36,701 nucleotides of DNA from Symplocastrum torsivum CPER-KK1 (GTDB lineage: Bacteria; Cyanobacteriota; Cyanobacteriia; Cyanobacteriales; Coleofasciculaceae), in NCBI GenBank assembly GCA_019358875.1, contig JAHHIF010000073.1:1-36701 (forward strand), written 5' to 3'. The notes under the pieces are model-generated. The model searched no databases and was not told the DNA's origin. It saw only the letters and a list, made by a program, of their open reading frames with translations. The position numbers and the translations under genes were made by a program. Shown here piece by piece: positions 9,777 to 18,758 of this stretch (within the stretch, counting starts at the first letter, position 1; every line of letters starts with the position of its first letter).

Positions 9777-10268
9777 GTGTCGGAAGAACCACAAACATCA
9801 GCCCAACTGCCACCTAGCAGTGAGATCCAAAGCTATTCTCTGACAGCCACGACCGAGAACTGGTTTACCTATCCTGTACGGGCACATCCTAACCACACTG
9901 ATTATTCCGGAGTTGTTTGGCATGGCACTTATCTTGCTTGGATGGAAGAGGCGCGGGTTGAATGCTTACGCTCAATCGGCATTGATTTTGCTGACTTGGT
10001 AGCCTTAGGATGCGATTTACCTGTTGTTGAGCTTTCGCTACGCTACCACCGCCCGATTCGGATGGGTATGTCAGCTATTGTTAAGACACGCATGGCAGAG
10101 ATGGAAGGTGTCCGAATTAATTGGGATTACCGCATTCAATCCTTGGATGGAGAAGAATTGTATTTGACAGGTTTGGTGACGTTAGTTGCTGTTGACCGTG
10201 AGAAGGGTAAAATTTTGCGGCAGCTACCATCAACTGTGAAAGATGCCCTTGTAAAGCTTTCAACTTAG
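9777..10268 (+). CDS. Acyl-CoA thioesterase, 4HBT hotdog family
   Basis: 163 residues from a GTG start preceded by AGGAG at 10-base spacing. The single hotdog domain (about 28-155) shows the family signature around Asp42: HTDYSGVVWHGTYLAWMEEA, equivalent to the TDxxGVVYHxxYLxWFEEAR pattern of YbgC/4-hydroxybenzoyl-CoA thioesterases. The enzyme should hydrolyse an acyl- or aroyl-CoA thioester in the cytoplasm. In cyanobacteria such proteins may act in phylloquinone synthesis (DHNA-CoA hydrolysis) or general CoA release. The 163-residue length is slightly long because of an N-terminal extension. Substrate cannot be assigned from sequence. A broken acetyltransferase reading frame begins immediately after the stop. 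Confidence 0.85.
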   Translation: MSEEPQTSAQLPPSSEIQSYSLTATTENWFTYPVRAHPNHTDYSGVVWHGTYLAWMEEARVECLRSIGIDFADLVALGCDLPVVELSLRYHRPIRMGMSAIVKTRMAEMEGVRINWDYRIQSLDGEELYLTGLVTLVAVDREKGKILRQLPSTVKDALVKLST

Positions 10269-10269
10269 C

Positions 10270-10731
10270 GTTTATCAGCTTGAAACCATCCAGCCTATTG
10301 CCAAAGCTAACGGCTATTTTCGACAAGCTACCCAAGCAGAACGTAATGTTTTGATTGAGTGGGTTCAAGCCTTTTCTCAAGAAGCCTTGGACGAGGCAAC
10401 TGAGTATGATGAGGCTGAACAAATGATTGAGCGTTATCTTCGTAAGGGTTTTCTTTATCTTTGGCAAGATCAGGTTCCGGTTGCCACCGCAGGCTATCGC
10501 GGGGCAACTCCCAATGGGATTCGAGTCAATTTTGTGTATACTCCACCCAAGTACCGTCGCCAAGGTTATGCCAGTTCCTGTGTGGCGGCTTTGAGTCAAA
10601 CTCTACTTGATCAAGGACGTAAGTACTGCTTTTTATTTACAGACCTAGCCAATCCTACTTCTAATCATATTTATCAGGCGATCGGATATCAGCCTATTTG
10701 TGATATGAACGAGTATTGGTTTGAGGAATGA
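10270..10731 (+). pseudogene. N-terminally truncated GNAT acetyltransferase (gene remnant)
   Basis: The frame is open from 10255 to 10731, and recognisable family sequence starts at about 10270 with VYQLETIQPI and GYFRQATQAE. This is the junction that, in roughly 280-290-residue GNAT proteins, links a poorly conserved N-terminal half to the catalytic half. The acetyl-CoA-binding motif is intact (VNFVYTPPKYRRQGYASS), as is the C-terminal NHIYQAIGYQP. No ATG or GTG start lies in the conserved part. The only usable start is TTG at 10351, which gives 126 residues and drops the first beta strand of the fold. The 5' half is absent because the thioesterase gene ends at 10268. This looks like a deletion that removed the gene's start; a short translated product remains possible. 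Confidence 0.6.
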
Positions 10732-10757
10732 GATTCAGAAACTGAGAATAGGGTGTT

Positions 10758-10785
10758 GGGAAATGAACGCTCTCCCTCATTTCCC
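10758..10785. terminator. Hairpin between convergent genes, from a dispersed cyanobacterial-type repeat
   Basis: GGGAAATGA (10758-10766) and TCATTTCCC (10777-10785) form a perfect 9-bp stem with a 10-base loop between the GNAT remnant and the minus-strand solute-binding gene. The sequence (CTCCCTCATTTCCCTATTCCCC) resembles low-complexity palindromic repeats scattered through filamentous cyanobacterial genomes; related sequence occurs inside cobD in this window. Confidence 0.45.
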
Positions 10786-10833
10786 TATTCCCCAAAAGCA
10801 TTTCTTCATCGCATATAGAAGCGCGAAAGGGTA

Positions 10834-12120
10834 TTAAGAACGGCTACTATTCCACTCTTCAGCAGCATCAGAAACCGCCTGTTCTACTGTCTTTTCATCC
10901 AACATTGCTGCCTGTAAGTTTTCGTAAATCGCCTTTTGCAGCTTGTTGAGGTCTTTCATCGCTGGCACTAACACCTCGGCATCTTTTAGCTGACTGGCAC
11001 TGATATTACGCGCTTGCTCCACTGCCGAAGTAGTAGTATTACTCGCTAACTGAGTTTGGTACGCTTCAACCGCTTCAACTGTAGACGGCAAAACATTTGC
11101 TGCTTTTGCAAAGGCTAACTGATTCTCTGTGTTGGTTACAAATAAGGCAAATTTTATTGCCTCATCTGGCTTGGACGTGTCGCGGGGAACCACCAAATTC
11201 ATCACCGCAACATTTTTCTTCCCTGTCTTACCCGTAATTTGTGGGGCAGATGCTGAGACTTTTGCAACGGCGGGAGCATTTGTTTCAATCGTCTTCAGAA
11301 ACTCAGGACCAGAAGCTAGCATAGCTGTCTCGCCTGCTTGGTAAAGTTCTATCGCGTTACGATGTCCTTGGGTAAGCACTTCTTTAGGCAGCAAGCCTTT
11401 TTTATAGAGGTCTACCCAATACCTAAACGCAGTAATTCCTTCGGGAGTGTTAAATGCGGCTTGACCTTGGTTATCCACTAACTGTACGCCCATTTGCACA
11501 AATGACTCCAATACTTCACCCGAATCCGCTGGCACAAAGGTGACAAAAAACGCATATTTACCTGTCTTGTCTTTCACCTGTTGGGCAACTTGGGCGAGTT
11601 CCTCGTAGGTCGTTGGTGGCTTGCTGATACCCGCTTGTTTTAACAAGTCTTGGTTGTAAATGGTGACTCGCGTTGTTAAGTACCAGGGAATGCCAAAGCT
11701 TTTTTCGTCAATCGTGCTAGCTTTCCAGATATTTGGGAGATATTGCTGCCGTACTGGTTCAGAAACTTTGCTATCCAAGTCCATCCATGCCTTACGAGAA
11801 GCAAGCTGTGAGGCAAAGCCAGGATTGAGGTTAACGACATCCGGTGCAGTTTTTGCTGAAACGGCTGTGAGGATTTTGCTTTCCATCGCTGACCAAGGAA
11901 CATCCACCCAGCGTACTTTGACTGAGGGATTTTCTGTTTCAAAGTCGGCAATCAGCTTGTTGAAGTAGTCTGTGAACTGTGGCTGTAGCTGCATTGTCCA
12001 AAACTCAATTTCTGGACTAGCTGATGGTGAAGGAGTTGGGCGACAGCTAATCAACCAGCTTAAGAGCAACCCCAACAACGCAAAAATGCCTAAACGTCTC
12101 CAGGTTCTGATTCTGCTCAT
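10834..12120 (-). CDS. ABC transporter sugar-type solute-binding lipoprotein
   Basis: 428 residues from the ATG at 12120. That start is preferred over the in-frame ATG at 12144 because GGAAGAAGAAAG precedes it and the protein then opens with a standard lipoprotein signal: basic MSRIRTWRR, a hydrophobic core, and the lipobox LISC. The mature protein has the family 1 (MalE/UgpB-like) fold features, such as the early IEFWTMQL strand and the GIPWYLTTRVTIYNQDLLKQ segment. It should capture a sugar or glycoside outside the inner membrane for an ABC importer. No permease or ATPase gene is adjacent, so it either works with a transporter encoded elsewhere or is an orphan. The ligand is unknown. Confidence 0.88.
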   Translation of the reverse strand: MSRIRTWRRLGIFALLGLLLSWLISCRPTPSPSASPEIEFWTMQLQPQFTDYFNKLIADFETENPSVKVRWVDVPWSAMESKILTAVSAKTAPDVVNLNPGFASQLASRKAWMDLDSKVSEPVRQQYLPNIWKASTIDEKSFGIPWYLTTRVTIYNQDLLKQAGISKPPTTYEELAQVAQQVKDKTGKYAFFVTFVPADSGEVLESFVQMGVQLVDNQGQAAFNTPEGITAFRYWVDLYKKGLLPKEVLTQGHRNAIELYQAGETAMLASGPEFLKTIETNAPAVAKVSASAPQITGKTGKKNVAVMNLVVPRDTSKPDEAIKFALFVTNTENQLAFAKAANVLPSTVEAVEAYQTQLASNTTTSAVEQARNISASQLKDAEVLVPAMKDLNKLQKAIYENLQAAMLDEKTVEQAVSDAAEEWNSSRS

Positions 12121-12144
12121 GTGAACTTTCTTCTTCCAATGCAT

Positions 12145-12815
12145 AGCGCCAGCAGTAAATCATCCTACTCTAAGGAGATGGCGAGTGAGGTGCGATCGCC
12201 TTATCCTCTTTTAGGAATATAGTGTGAGTGCAAAACTGAACTATTGCTGCGTCACCAGGTGGAATATAGCTAAGCAGGAAGCAGGGCGCTACAACCGCAC
12301 AGCCTTCTGTTAAACTTATGAACTTATTGTTTTACTACTCAATAACGGGAATAGAAACCTGCTTAGCGCTTCTGTAACAAGTTCACTACGATCTATCTGC
12401 TTATGAGTAGAAAATCCTCTTACCAGTAGCGTCAGGCTGGAAAGGTAAGCTACGCATAGCTGAAGAATTTGCGGTGAAGCACTTTCGTAAGCGATCGCAA
12501 TTACTAAATCTTTTTACAACTATCAGTCTTTTTCGAGCCTACACTCTTGTTGCCCATTAAGCTCTCTAGAGCATCAACGTTAGCTTAAGCTAGAGCAGTG
12601 AGGAGCAAAGTCACCTGGAATGACGTTCCTTTAAAATCAGCAATTATCTTCTCCATTTATTAGGTGAACTAATTCTGAAGAGAAAATATCCCTCAAAGTG
12701 TGGTTATTCTAAGCTAAATTGGGTACCATGCATCAATATTAATCTTGTTAGATTAAATATCTCCAAGAGATCAGCGTTACTTATCTTAATTCTCGCTCCC
12801 GCCAAACCAAGAGTT
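12145..12815. promoter_or_regulatory. Long intergenic region upstream of pilM
   Basis: About 670 bp between the divergent solute-binding gene and pilM. No gene, tRNA or repeat was recognised. It contains HIP1-type sites (GCGATCGC near 12192 and 12493) and should contain the promoter of the pilMNOQ operon and that of the solute-binding gene. I could not pick promoter boxes with confidence. Confidence 0.4.
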
Positions 12816-13919
12816 ATGTTTAACCGTTTTCAAGGGCTGTTTTCAAAGGGCAAGAAAGGCGTCGGCATCGAATTGGCTCCGGAACGAATTAATATTGCTC
12901 AACTGCGTAAGCAAGGTCAAGGCTTCAAAGTCAGCACACTTTACTCTCATGAAGTACCAGAAGGGATATTTCAAGGAGGTCAGATTGCTGACCCTCCCGC
13001 TTTAGCAGACTTAGTTAAAGCGGCACTGGCGGAGAGTAAACTAAAAGTCGATCACGTTGCTACTGCCGTCCCAATGCGGGAAGCGATCATCCGGATTATA
13101 CCGATTCCCGCCGAACTGGACGATCAAGAGCTACGAGATATGGTGCTTAACCATGAAGCCGGTCTATATCTACCCTATCCCCGCGAAGAGGTAGATTTAG
13201 ATTACCAAAAGCTCGGATTCTTCACTGATGAAGATGGTATCGAAAAGGTGCAGGTTCTGCTGGTCGCGACTCGCCGCGAAATCACTGATATGTATCTCGA
13301 TACATTTGGGCAAGCTGGGTTAAAGGTGGATGTGTTGGAGATCAATAGCTTTGCCCTAATTCGGACGATTAGAGAGCAACTGCGGCAGTTTGCCCCCCAA
13401 GAAGCGGCTGTACTCGTAGATATCGAATTTGACAGCACCGAAATTGCCATCATCGTTGATGGTGTTCCTCAATTCTCCCGTACTGTTCCGATCGGAACTT
13501 ACCAACTTCAGAGCGCTCTGTCGCGAGCCATGAACTTACCAACGTCGAGAAACACAGAACTGCTACAAGGAATGACAATTCCTAATACACCCGTTGACGG
13601 AGTACGCACTGGTGCCACAGGAATCAATCCAGGGATGGCAGCGTTGCTAAGAGTTTTAGGAGAGCTAGCCGACGAACTCCGCCGCTCCATCGATTTTTAT
13701 CTAAATCAAAGCGACAATTTAGAGGTTGCACAACTACTACTCGCGGGCCCAGGAGGTGGAATTGGACAACTTGATGAATTTTTCACACAACGGTTGAGCT
13801 TGCCAACGACTCAGGTAGACCCGGTTGCAGCGCTTTCGCTAGAGGTGGATCAGGAAATTCCCTCTGTGCAGCGACCGGGGTTAGGAACTGTATTGGGATT
13901 AGGATTGCGGGAGGTTTGA
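12816..13919 (+). CDS. pilM: Type IV pilus assembly protein PilM
   Basis: 367 residues. PilM is an actin-like cytoplasmic ATP-binding protein that binds the short N-terminal tail of PilN and links the inner-membrane alignment complex to the motor. The first actin-like strand is seen at about 16-30 (GVGIELAPERINIAQLRKQG), with the phosphate-loop-like VLVDIEFDSTEIAI at about 198-212 and the third nucleotide-binding loop LLLAGPGGGIGQL near the C-terminus. The length is normal for cyanobacterial PilM. pilN starts 4 bp after the stop, so the genes are co-transcribed and probably translationally coupled. The gene order M-N-O-Q is the standard cyanobacterial arrangement and has no pilP. Confidence 0.95.
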   Translation: MFNRFQGLFSKGKKGVGIELAPERINIAQLRKQGQGFKVSTLYSHEVPEGIFQGGQIADPPALADLVKAALAESKLKVDHVATAVPMREAIIRIIPIPAELDDQELRDMVLNHEAGLYLPYPREEVDLDYQKLGFFTDEDGIEKVQVLLVATRREITDMYLDTFGQAGLKVDVLEINSFALIRTIREQLRQFAPQEAAVLVDIEFDSTEIAIIVDGVPQFSRTVPIGTYQLQSALSRAMNLPTSRNTELLQGMTIPNTPVDGVRTGATGINPGMAALLRVLGELADELRRSIDFYLNQSDNLEVAQLLLAGPGGGIGQLDEFFTQRLSLPTTQVDPVAALSLEVDQEIPSVQRPGLGTVLGLGLREV

Positions 13920-13923
13920 AGCT

Positions 13924-14805
13924 ATGTATAGTCTAGATGTTAATTTTTTAAGCGATCGACCCGATTATCGACCACCCGACCAAGGAAGCAGTCCAAAAAA
14001 AAGGCAAAGGTCAGCAGCAGCAATGACACCTCTCTATATCGGAATAGGGGTGGGTCTCTTGCTTCCAGCCTTAGTGGGTGGTCTATGGTTTGTCCTCCAG
14101 CAGCAAATTGCTCAGAAAGAACAGCAAGAAACGGAATTGAACGCGCAGCTACAGCGTTTGCAAATCGAAGAGCAAAAGATTGCTAGGCTCAACGAACAAA
14201 TTGAGCAGGTGAACGCTGAAACCCAAGCACTGGCAACTGTCTTTAATCAAATTAAGCCGTGGTCAGCGATGTTGCAGGACATTCGGGAGCGCGTTCCACC
14301 GGGAATACAAATTGGCACGGTTACGCAAACAGAAGAAGTTCCAAAAAACCAACCTGCAGCGGCTTCTCCTCCCCCGCAATCTCAGGCAAATAACGCCAAA
14401 GCAAAGAATGCTCAAGCCGCTCAAGCTCAGGCTCAAGCGGCTAGCACCCCACGTCCGACAATGAAGCTGGAGATTCAAGGTACGGCGCGCTCTTTTGATG
14501 ATGTGGGTTACTTTCTGGTGACACTAAAGCGATCGCCTTTCTTTAAAGGAGATGAAACCCAGTTAGTCAAAGCACAGTTAGTTGAGAATCGCACGAAGTT
14601 AGAAGTACCCAAAACCCAAACTCAGGGTCAAAGAGTAACGTATACGCTACCTAAAGTAGTGGAATACACAATTTCCACAAGCATCAGTGATACGCCAGCT
14701 TCGGAGTTACTTCGAGAGTTAGATCGTAAGGGTGCAGTGGGACTAGTAACGCGAATTAGAACTCTTCAAGAGATTCAGCAGCAGAAAGGAGCAACTCAGC
14801 CATGA
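13924..14805 (+). CDS. pilN: Type IV pilus assembly protein PilN
   Basis: 293 residues. PilN is a bitopic inner-membrane protein. The cytoplasmic tail MYSLDVNFLSDRPDY is the PilM-binding element (counterpart of the INLLP motif). One membrane helix follows (about 37-58, TPLYIGIGVGLLLPALVGG), then a coiled coil rich in Gln and Glu (about 60-110) and a ferredoxin-like periplasmic domain (about 175-275). An Ala/Gln-rich linker (about 140-175) breaks the periplasmic part. PilN dimerises with PilO to align PilM with the secretin. The gene overlaps pilO by 4 bases (ATGA), a sign of coupled translation. The protein is longer than proteobacterial PilN (about 200), as is usual in cyanobacteria. Confidence 0.93.
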   Translation: MYSLDVNFLSDRPDYRPPDQGSSPKKRQRSAAAMTPLYIGIGVGLLLPALVGGLWFVLQQQIAQKEQQETELNAQLQRLQIEEQKIARLNEQIEQVNAETQALATVFNQIKPWSAMLQDIRERVPPGIQIGTVTQTEEVPKNQPAAASPPPQSQANNAKAKNAQAAQAQAQAASTPRPTMKLEIQGTARSFDDVGYFLVTLKRSPFFKGDETQLVKAQLVENRTKLEVPKTQTQGQRVTYTLPKVVEYTISTSISDTPASELLRELDRKGAVGLVTRIRTLQEIQQQKGATQP

Positions 14806-15545
14806 CATACGCTGATGAAGAATTTATTCTAGCGGATGGTCAGGAGGAAACTCCTGACTATCCCAAGGCTTTCGGAATTACGTTTACGCCAAGAGTTGGC
14901 GGTATAGTTATTGGGGTTCTTGGTCTTTTGGGAGCAACCTATCTCCTGGTTAATGCTGTACAACCCTCTTGGCAGCGATATCAAGAGTTAGAAGCCTCTG
15001 TTGAAAACAAGGAGCAGCAAATTCAACAAAAACAAAAAATCCAGCAACAGATTAGGGAGACAACAGCAAAACTGGAGCAGGCAAAGCAAGAAAATCAGCA
15101 GGTGCTGAGTTTATTTGCTAATGAGAAAACCCTAGATACATTGTTGTTAGACCTCAACAGCTTTGTCAAAGATAGAAGGGGCAGCTTGACTAATTATGCA
15201 CCGGCTCAAGAGGCAGAGGCAGTGGTCAATGATGGATCTTATGGGGCAGCGGTAAACGGAAAGCTGAAACGTAAAACGATAGATGTACAGCTTCAGGGCA
15301 CCTTCGATCAAGTCCAGTCAATCATGCGAAGTTTTGAGCGGTTACAGGCACTATTAATTGTTAGGGACTTCAAAGCTGAGGTGAGTGAACCTCAACCCCT
15401 GCTGTTGAATCAGGGTAGAGCGGTGCCTGGGGCTAGACCAACGATTGAAGCAACGTTTACACTGGACGCACTATCGCCAGTCACTGAGGATGAAACTCAG
15501 TCAGCTGCTGCTCAGCCAACGGCTGCCCAGCCAGCTAAAAAGTAA
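14802..15545 (+). CDS. pilO: Type IV pilus assembly protein PilO
   Basis: 247 residues. The protein has a short cytoplasmic N-terminus, one membrane helix (about 32-54, GGIVIGVLGLLGATYLLVNA), a Gln/Lys/Glu-rich coiled coil (about 60-105) and a ferredoxin-like periplasmic domain (about 110-225) with TIDVQLQGTFDQVQSIMRSF. It ends in an Ala/Gln/Pro-rich tail. PilO pairs with PilN in the periplasm to connect the PilM platform to the PilQ secretin. Its ATG lies within the pilN stop (ATGA overlap). A 125-bp gap containing a HIP1-like site separates it from pilQ, so pilQ may also have its own translation signals but is probably in the same transcript. Confidence 0.93.
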   Translation: MTYADEEFILADGQEETPDYPKAFGITFTPRVGGIVIGVLGLLGATYLLVNAVQPSWQRYQELEASVENKEQQIQQKQKIQQQIRETTAKLEQAKQENQQVLSLFANEKTLDTLLLDLNSFVKDRRGSLTNYAPAQEAEAVVNDGSYGAAVNGKLKRKTIDVQLQGTFDQVQSIMRSFERLQALLIVRDFKAEVSEPQPLLLNQGRAVPGARPTIEATFTLDALSPVTEDETQSAAAQPTAAQPAKK

Positions 15546-15670
15546 AAAGCATTGCGATCGCGCTGGTAAGCTGTTAGCTTTGAGAATTCTTTATGTGTGT
15601 GACTCCTGACTTCTAAAAGCTAATTGAAAGCCAAGCTAATCGCTCCAATTGGTCTTAAATTAGGTGAGGA

Positions 15671-18010
15671 GTGAACGTGAGACAGGCTAAAGCATTAGGT
15701 GGAATCGTGATTGGAGGGGCTGTGGTGTTACTAGCATCACAGCCCGTTTGGGCAGCAACGACCCAAGTAACGGGCGTGCAGCTCGACAAGAGTGAGAATG
15801 AACTGAAACTCATCCTGAAGACCGAATCTGGGGATGAACGTCCAGCCGTTTTCACGAGCAGTCAGGGAAATGATGCGGTAACAGATATTGTTAATACCCA
15901 ACTGAACTTGAGTGAGGGCAAAACATTCCGTCAGGAAAACCCGATGCCCGGTATCACGTCTGTTTTAGTCAGCCAGCTAGACGGCAATAGTGTGAGAGTT
16001 ACTGTTAGTGGAGAGAACCGCCCTCCCGCCGGACAGATTCTTCAGCAGGACAATCAAGAGATTAGCTTAAGCTTTAGCACAGCTGTTGGAAATCAAACAG
16101 CAAGCCCCATACCTGGAGCGCAAGCCGCAACACCCATACTCCCAACACCAGCTACCACGCCATCGGCTCAAACTCCTACACCAACAGCAGCACCTACAAC
16201 CCAGAGCCAAGCGCAAAGTACACAGGTGCTGCCCAACTTAAACGCCATGCCAGTAGCTCAGGCAGCAGTTCCCCAAGGGCAACCGAGCCAAAGAGCAGGC
16301 TCAGCCACAACGACTGTAGCTCAGAACCAAGCGCCTCCGACAATCGTCCCAGCTCCCCCAGCCGTCGTCCCAGCTCCCAGACAACCGGAAGTATTAGTTC
16401 CTAATCCCCGAATCACGATTCAAGGCGCTCCGGCTCAACCTGCGGGTGCAGCCCAACCGATTGCCCCAGCCCCTCCTTTCTTGCCACGAGCCGTTGCGCC
16501 GCCAGTTGGTGACATTGCAGTTAGTAATATTGATGGCTCTGCTAGCACGATTGATCTAGGCACTGGAGTACGTGTGCCTCGCCTAGTTTTGCGAGAAGCT
16601 CCTGTGCGAGAAGTTTTGGCGCTACTTGCACGAGCGGCTGGACTGAACCTCGCCTTTATCGGAGAAGCTCCTGGGGAGGGAAATGCTCAAGGTGGTGGTC
16701 AAGGTGGTAATCAAGGAGCACAACAAACAATTTCGCTGGATTTGGAAAACGAGCCTGTTCAAGACGCATTTAACTACGTTCTGAGGATTTCAGGTTTTCA
16801 GGCTAATCGAACCGGACGCACGATTTTTGTAGGACCTCGTCTACCCGATCCAGCCCGCAATATCATCGTCCGCACCTTGCGTCTCAATCAAATCCAAGCT
16901 CAGCCAGCCGCGTCTTTCCTAATTTCACAGGGAGCAGAGCAACAACAGATTACAGAGCAGACAACACTGACGGTAATTGGTGAGGGAGCTGCTGCTCAAA
17001 GAATTGAAAACACGACAACGACAGTAGAACAAATTACCCCACAGATAGAACAAGGAGGACAGGGGGGTTTGCCAGGACCGGGAGCGCCCTTACTGCTCAG
17101 GGGGCTGGGGGTGACTCCTGATGATCGCCTTAATATCGTCACCTTGATTGGTGAGCCGCGCCTGGTAGAAATTGCCACAGCATTGCTGACTCAGTTAGAT
17201 CTGCGGCGTCGTCAAGTAGCCGTGAATGTCAAGGTTGTTGATGTTGACCTCAACGCTACAGATAATGTAAACACGAGCTTCTCCTTCGGAATTGGAGACA
17301 GTTTCTTTGGAGTTACTAACGGCGCACTTAATATCAACCTAAATGGTGGTAGTCCTTTTGGTCAAACTGACAGGTTCCTTGCTAACTTGCAAGCTAGCAT
17401 TGTAGCTGACAATGCAAAGATTCTGACTGACCCAACAATCGTCGTACAAGAAGGCGAAACTGCAACAATTAACCTGACTGAAGAGGTAGTTGGCAATATT
17501 GAGAGTGAGACGCAAACCACCGAAGGGGTGACGACGAGAACAGTCACCGCAGAGATTCGTGAGGCTGGTTTAGAGCTTGAGATCAACGTCAACAAAATTG
17601 ACGACAATGGTTTCGTCAGTTTAGTGGTAAACCCAAGAGTCACTACCATTGGAGGTCAACAAGATCTGAGCATTGACAATGATACAAATCGCATCAGACT
17701 CTTGAATGTACGCGAACTGACCTCTGGACAAGTTCGCCTGCGAGATGGTCAAACTTTGATTTTGTCGGGCATTATACAGGAAACCGATCGAACATTGATA
17801 ACCAAGGTGCCTATTTTGGGAGATATTCCGATTCTGGGTGCCCTGTTTAGAAACACAGAGCGGCTAAATCAACGACAAGAGGTGATTGTGCTGCTGACAC
17901 CTCAAATTCTTGATGACTCGGAAGCCTCCTCGTTTGGTTATAACTACACACCAGGGCGAGAGACTCGTGAAGTCTTAAATAATCGAGGCTTTTCTCCTCA
18001 AGGGCAGTAA
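15671..18010 (+). CDS. pilQ: Type IV pilus secretin PilQ with AMIN domain
   Basis: 779 residues. A signal peptide (about 1-28, ending PVWAA) is followed by an AMIN domain (about 30-135) that would bind peptidoglycan. Next come a long Pro/Ala/Gln/Thr-rich linker (about 140-270), a secretin/TonB short N-terminal domain (about 300-375, VLREAPVREVLALLARAAGL), and the secretin barrel (about 480-755) with ADNAKILTDPTIVVQEGETA and VPILGDIPILGALFR. It forms the outer-membrane pore for pili. Two GTG codons compete: 15671 (AGGTG upstream) and 15677 (AGGAG at 5 bases); the difference is two residues. It is last in the pil operon and is followed by a hairpin terminator. Confidence in the family is high. 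Confidence 0.95.
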   Translation: MNVRQAKALGGIVIGGAVVLLASQPVWAATTQVTGVQLDKSENELKLILKTESGDERPAVFTSSQGNDAVTDIVNTQLNLSEGKTFRQENPMPGITSVLVSQLDGNSVRVTVSGENRPPAGQILQQDNQEISLSFSTAVGNQTASPIPGAQAATPILPTPATTPSAQTPTPTAAPTTQSQAQSTQVLPNLNAMPVAQAAVPQGQPSQRAGSATTTVAQNQAPPTIVPAPPAVVPAPRQPEVLVPNPRITIQGAPAQPAGAAQPIAPAPPFLPRAVAPPVGDIAVSNIDGSASTIDLGTGVRVPRLVLREAPVREVLALLARAAGLNLAFIGEAPGEGNAQGGGQGGNQGAQQTISLDLENEPVQDAFNYVLRISGFQANRTGRTIFVGPRLPDPARNIIVRTLRLNQIQAQPAASFLISQGAEQQQITEQTTLTVIGEGAAAQRIENTTTTVEQITPQIEQGGQGGLPGPGAPLLLRGLGVTPDDRLNIVTLIGEPRLVEIATALLTQLDLRRRQVAVNVKVVDVDLNATDNVNTSFSFGIGDSFFGVTNGALNINLNGGSPFGQTDRFLANLQASIVADNAKILTDPTIVVQEGETATINLTEEVVGNIESETQTTEGVTTRTVTAEIREAGLELEINVNKIDDNGFVSLVVNPRVTTIGGQQDLSIDNDTNRIRLLNVRELTSGQVRLRDGQTLILSGIIQETDRTLITKVPILGDIPILGALFRNTERLNQRQEVIVLLTPQILDDSEASSFGYNYTPGRETREVLNNRGFSPQGQ

Positions 18011-18052
18011 CTAAACTAAATAGGGCAACTTGGTGGCGTTGAAGGTGTATAT

Positions 18053-18088
18053 AAAGGCTCTAACGAAAATATTACGTTAGAGCGCTTT
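18053..18088 (+). terminator. Hairpin terminator after pilQ
   Basis: GCTCTAACG (18057-18065) and CGTTAGAGC (18075-18083) are a perfect 9-bp stem with an A/T loop. AAAG before and CTTT after extend it around a single bulged G. It lies 43 bases past the pilQ stop, as expected for the end of the pil operon, though the T run is short. Confidence 0.6.
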
Positions 18089-18186
18089 CCTCGTTGTACA
18101 CTCTACGCCCTTGGTTGCCCAAATCCTTGAAAGTGCGATCGCGTCTTCATTCGTTGCCAAATGTCTTTTTTGGTCTAAAATACGTT

Positions 18187-18235
18187 AAATAGCGTTGCAT
18201 CAGACTGTAATTGGAGAAGATGCGGCGCTATTTTT
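18187..18235 (+). terminator. Strong 15-bp hairpin with T tract between pilQ and hup
   Basis: AAATAGCGTTGCATC (18187-18201) pairs fully with GATGCGGCGCTATTT (18219-18233) when two G-U pairs are allowed, around a 17-base loop, and is followed by more T. It is a better terminator than the one right after pilQ, yet it lies 176 bases beyond the gene. It may end pilQ read-through or a small independent transcript. Confidence 0.55.
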
Positions 18236-18448
18236 GCTTAAAAATCCTGAAATCCACATAACTTAAAGGTTTCAACGATCCATATCTGGCAAGCTGATCT
18301 TAGAATAATGCAGTGAAACTTCGAGCCTGCGAGTGTTGCAGCGATTTTGAGTCGAAAGACTCTGCTATTGGGGTCAAAACTACTAATCTCGAACCGAGAT
18401 TTTAGATGATACTTGACCTCATGATCCAAACAAAAAAGGAGATTCCTA

Positions 18449-18730
18449 ATGAATAAAGGCGAATTAGTTGATAAGGTTGCGGAAAAAGCAACTGTGACCA
18501 AAAAACAAGCTGATGCCGTGTTATCTGCCGCATTAGAGGCGATTATGGAAGCCGTTTCCGACGGCGACAAAGTTACCTTGGTTGGCTTCGGCTCGTTTGA
18601 GTCGCGGGAGCGCAAAGCCCGTGAAGGTCGCAATCCGAAAACTGGCGACAAGATGGAAATTCCGGCAACCAAGGTTCCTGCCTTTTCTGCTGGTAAATTG
18701 TTCAAGGAAAAAGTTGCGCCAGAGAAATAA
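18449..18730 (+). CDS. hup: HU-family DNA-binding protein
   Basis: 93 residues, the standard HU length. The start is supported by AAAGGAGA 7 bases upstream. The sequence opens MNKGELVDKVAEKA, has the dimer core VTLVGFGSFESRERKAREGR, and the DNA-intercalating arm signature GRNPKTG with its proline. The C-terminus (PATKVPAFSAGKLFKEKV) is the conserved final helix. HU is an abundant nucleoid protein that bends DNA and constrains supercoils; in Anabaena the homologue is HanA. cobD starts 28 bp downstream with a weak TTG start, so it may ride on the hup transcript. Nothing in the protein is unusual. Confidence 0.96.
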   Translation: MNKGELVDKVAEKATVTKKQADAVLSAALEAIMEAVSDGDKVTLVGFGSFESRERKAREGRNPKTGDKMEIPATKVPAFSAGKLFKEKVAPEK

Positions 18731-18758
18731 CAGTTGGTGACTTAACAAGAACGCATCC

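Noticed and set aside
10117..10599. 160-residue minus-strand ORF over the thioesterase end and GNAT remnant
   Set aside because: The plus strand carries clear family motifs through the same stretch; the antisense product has none.
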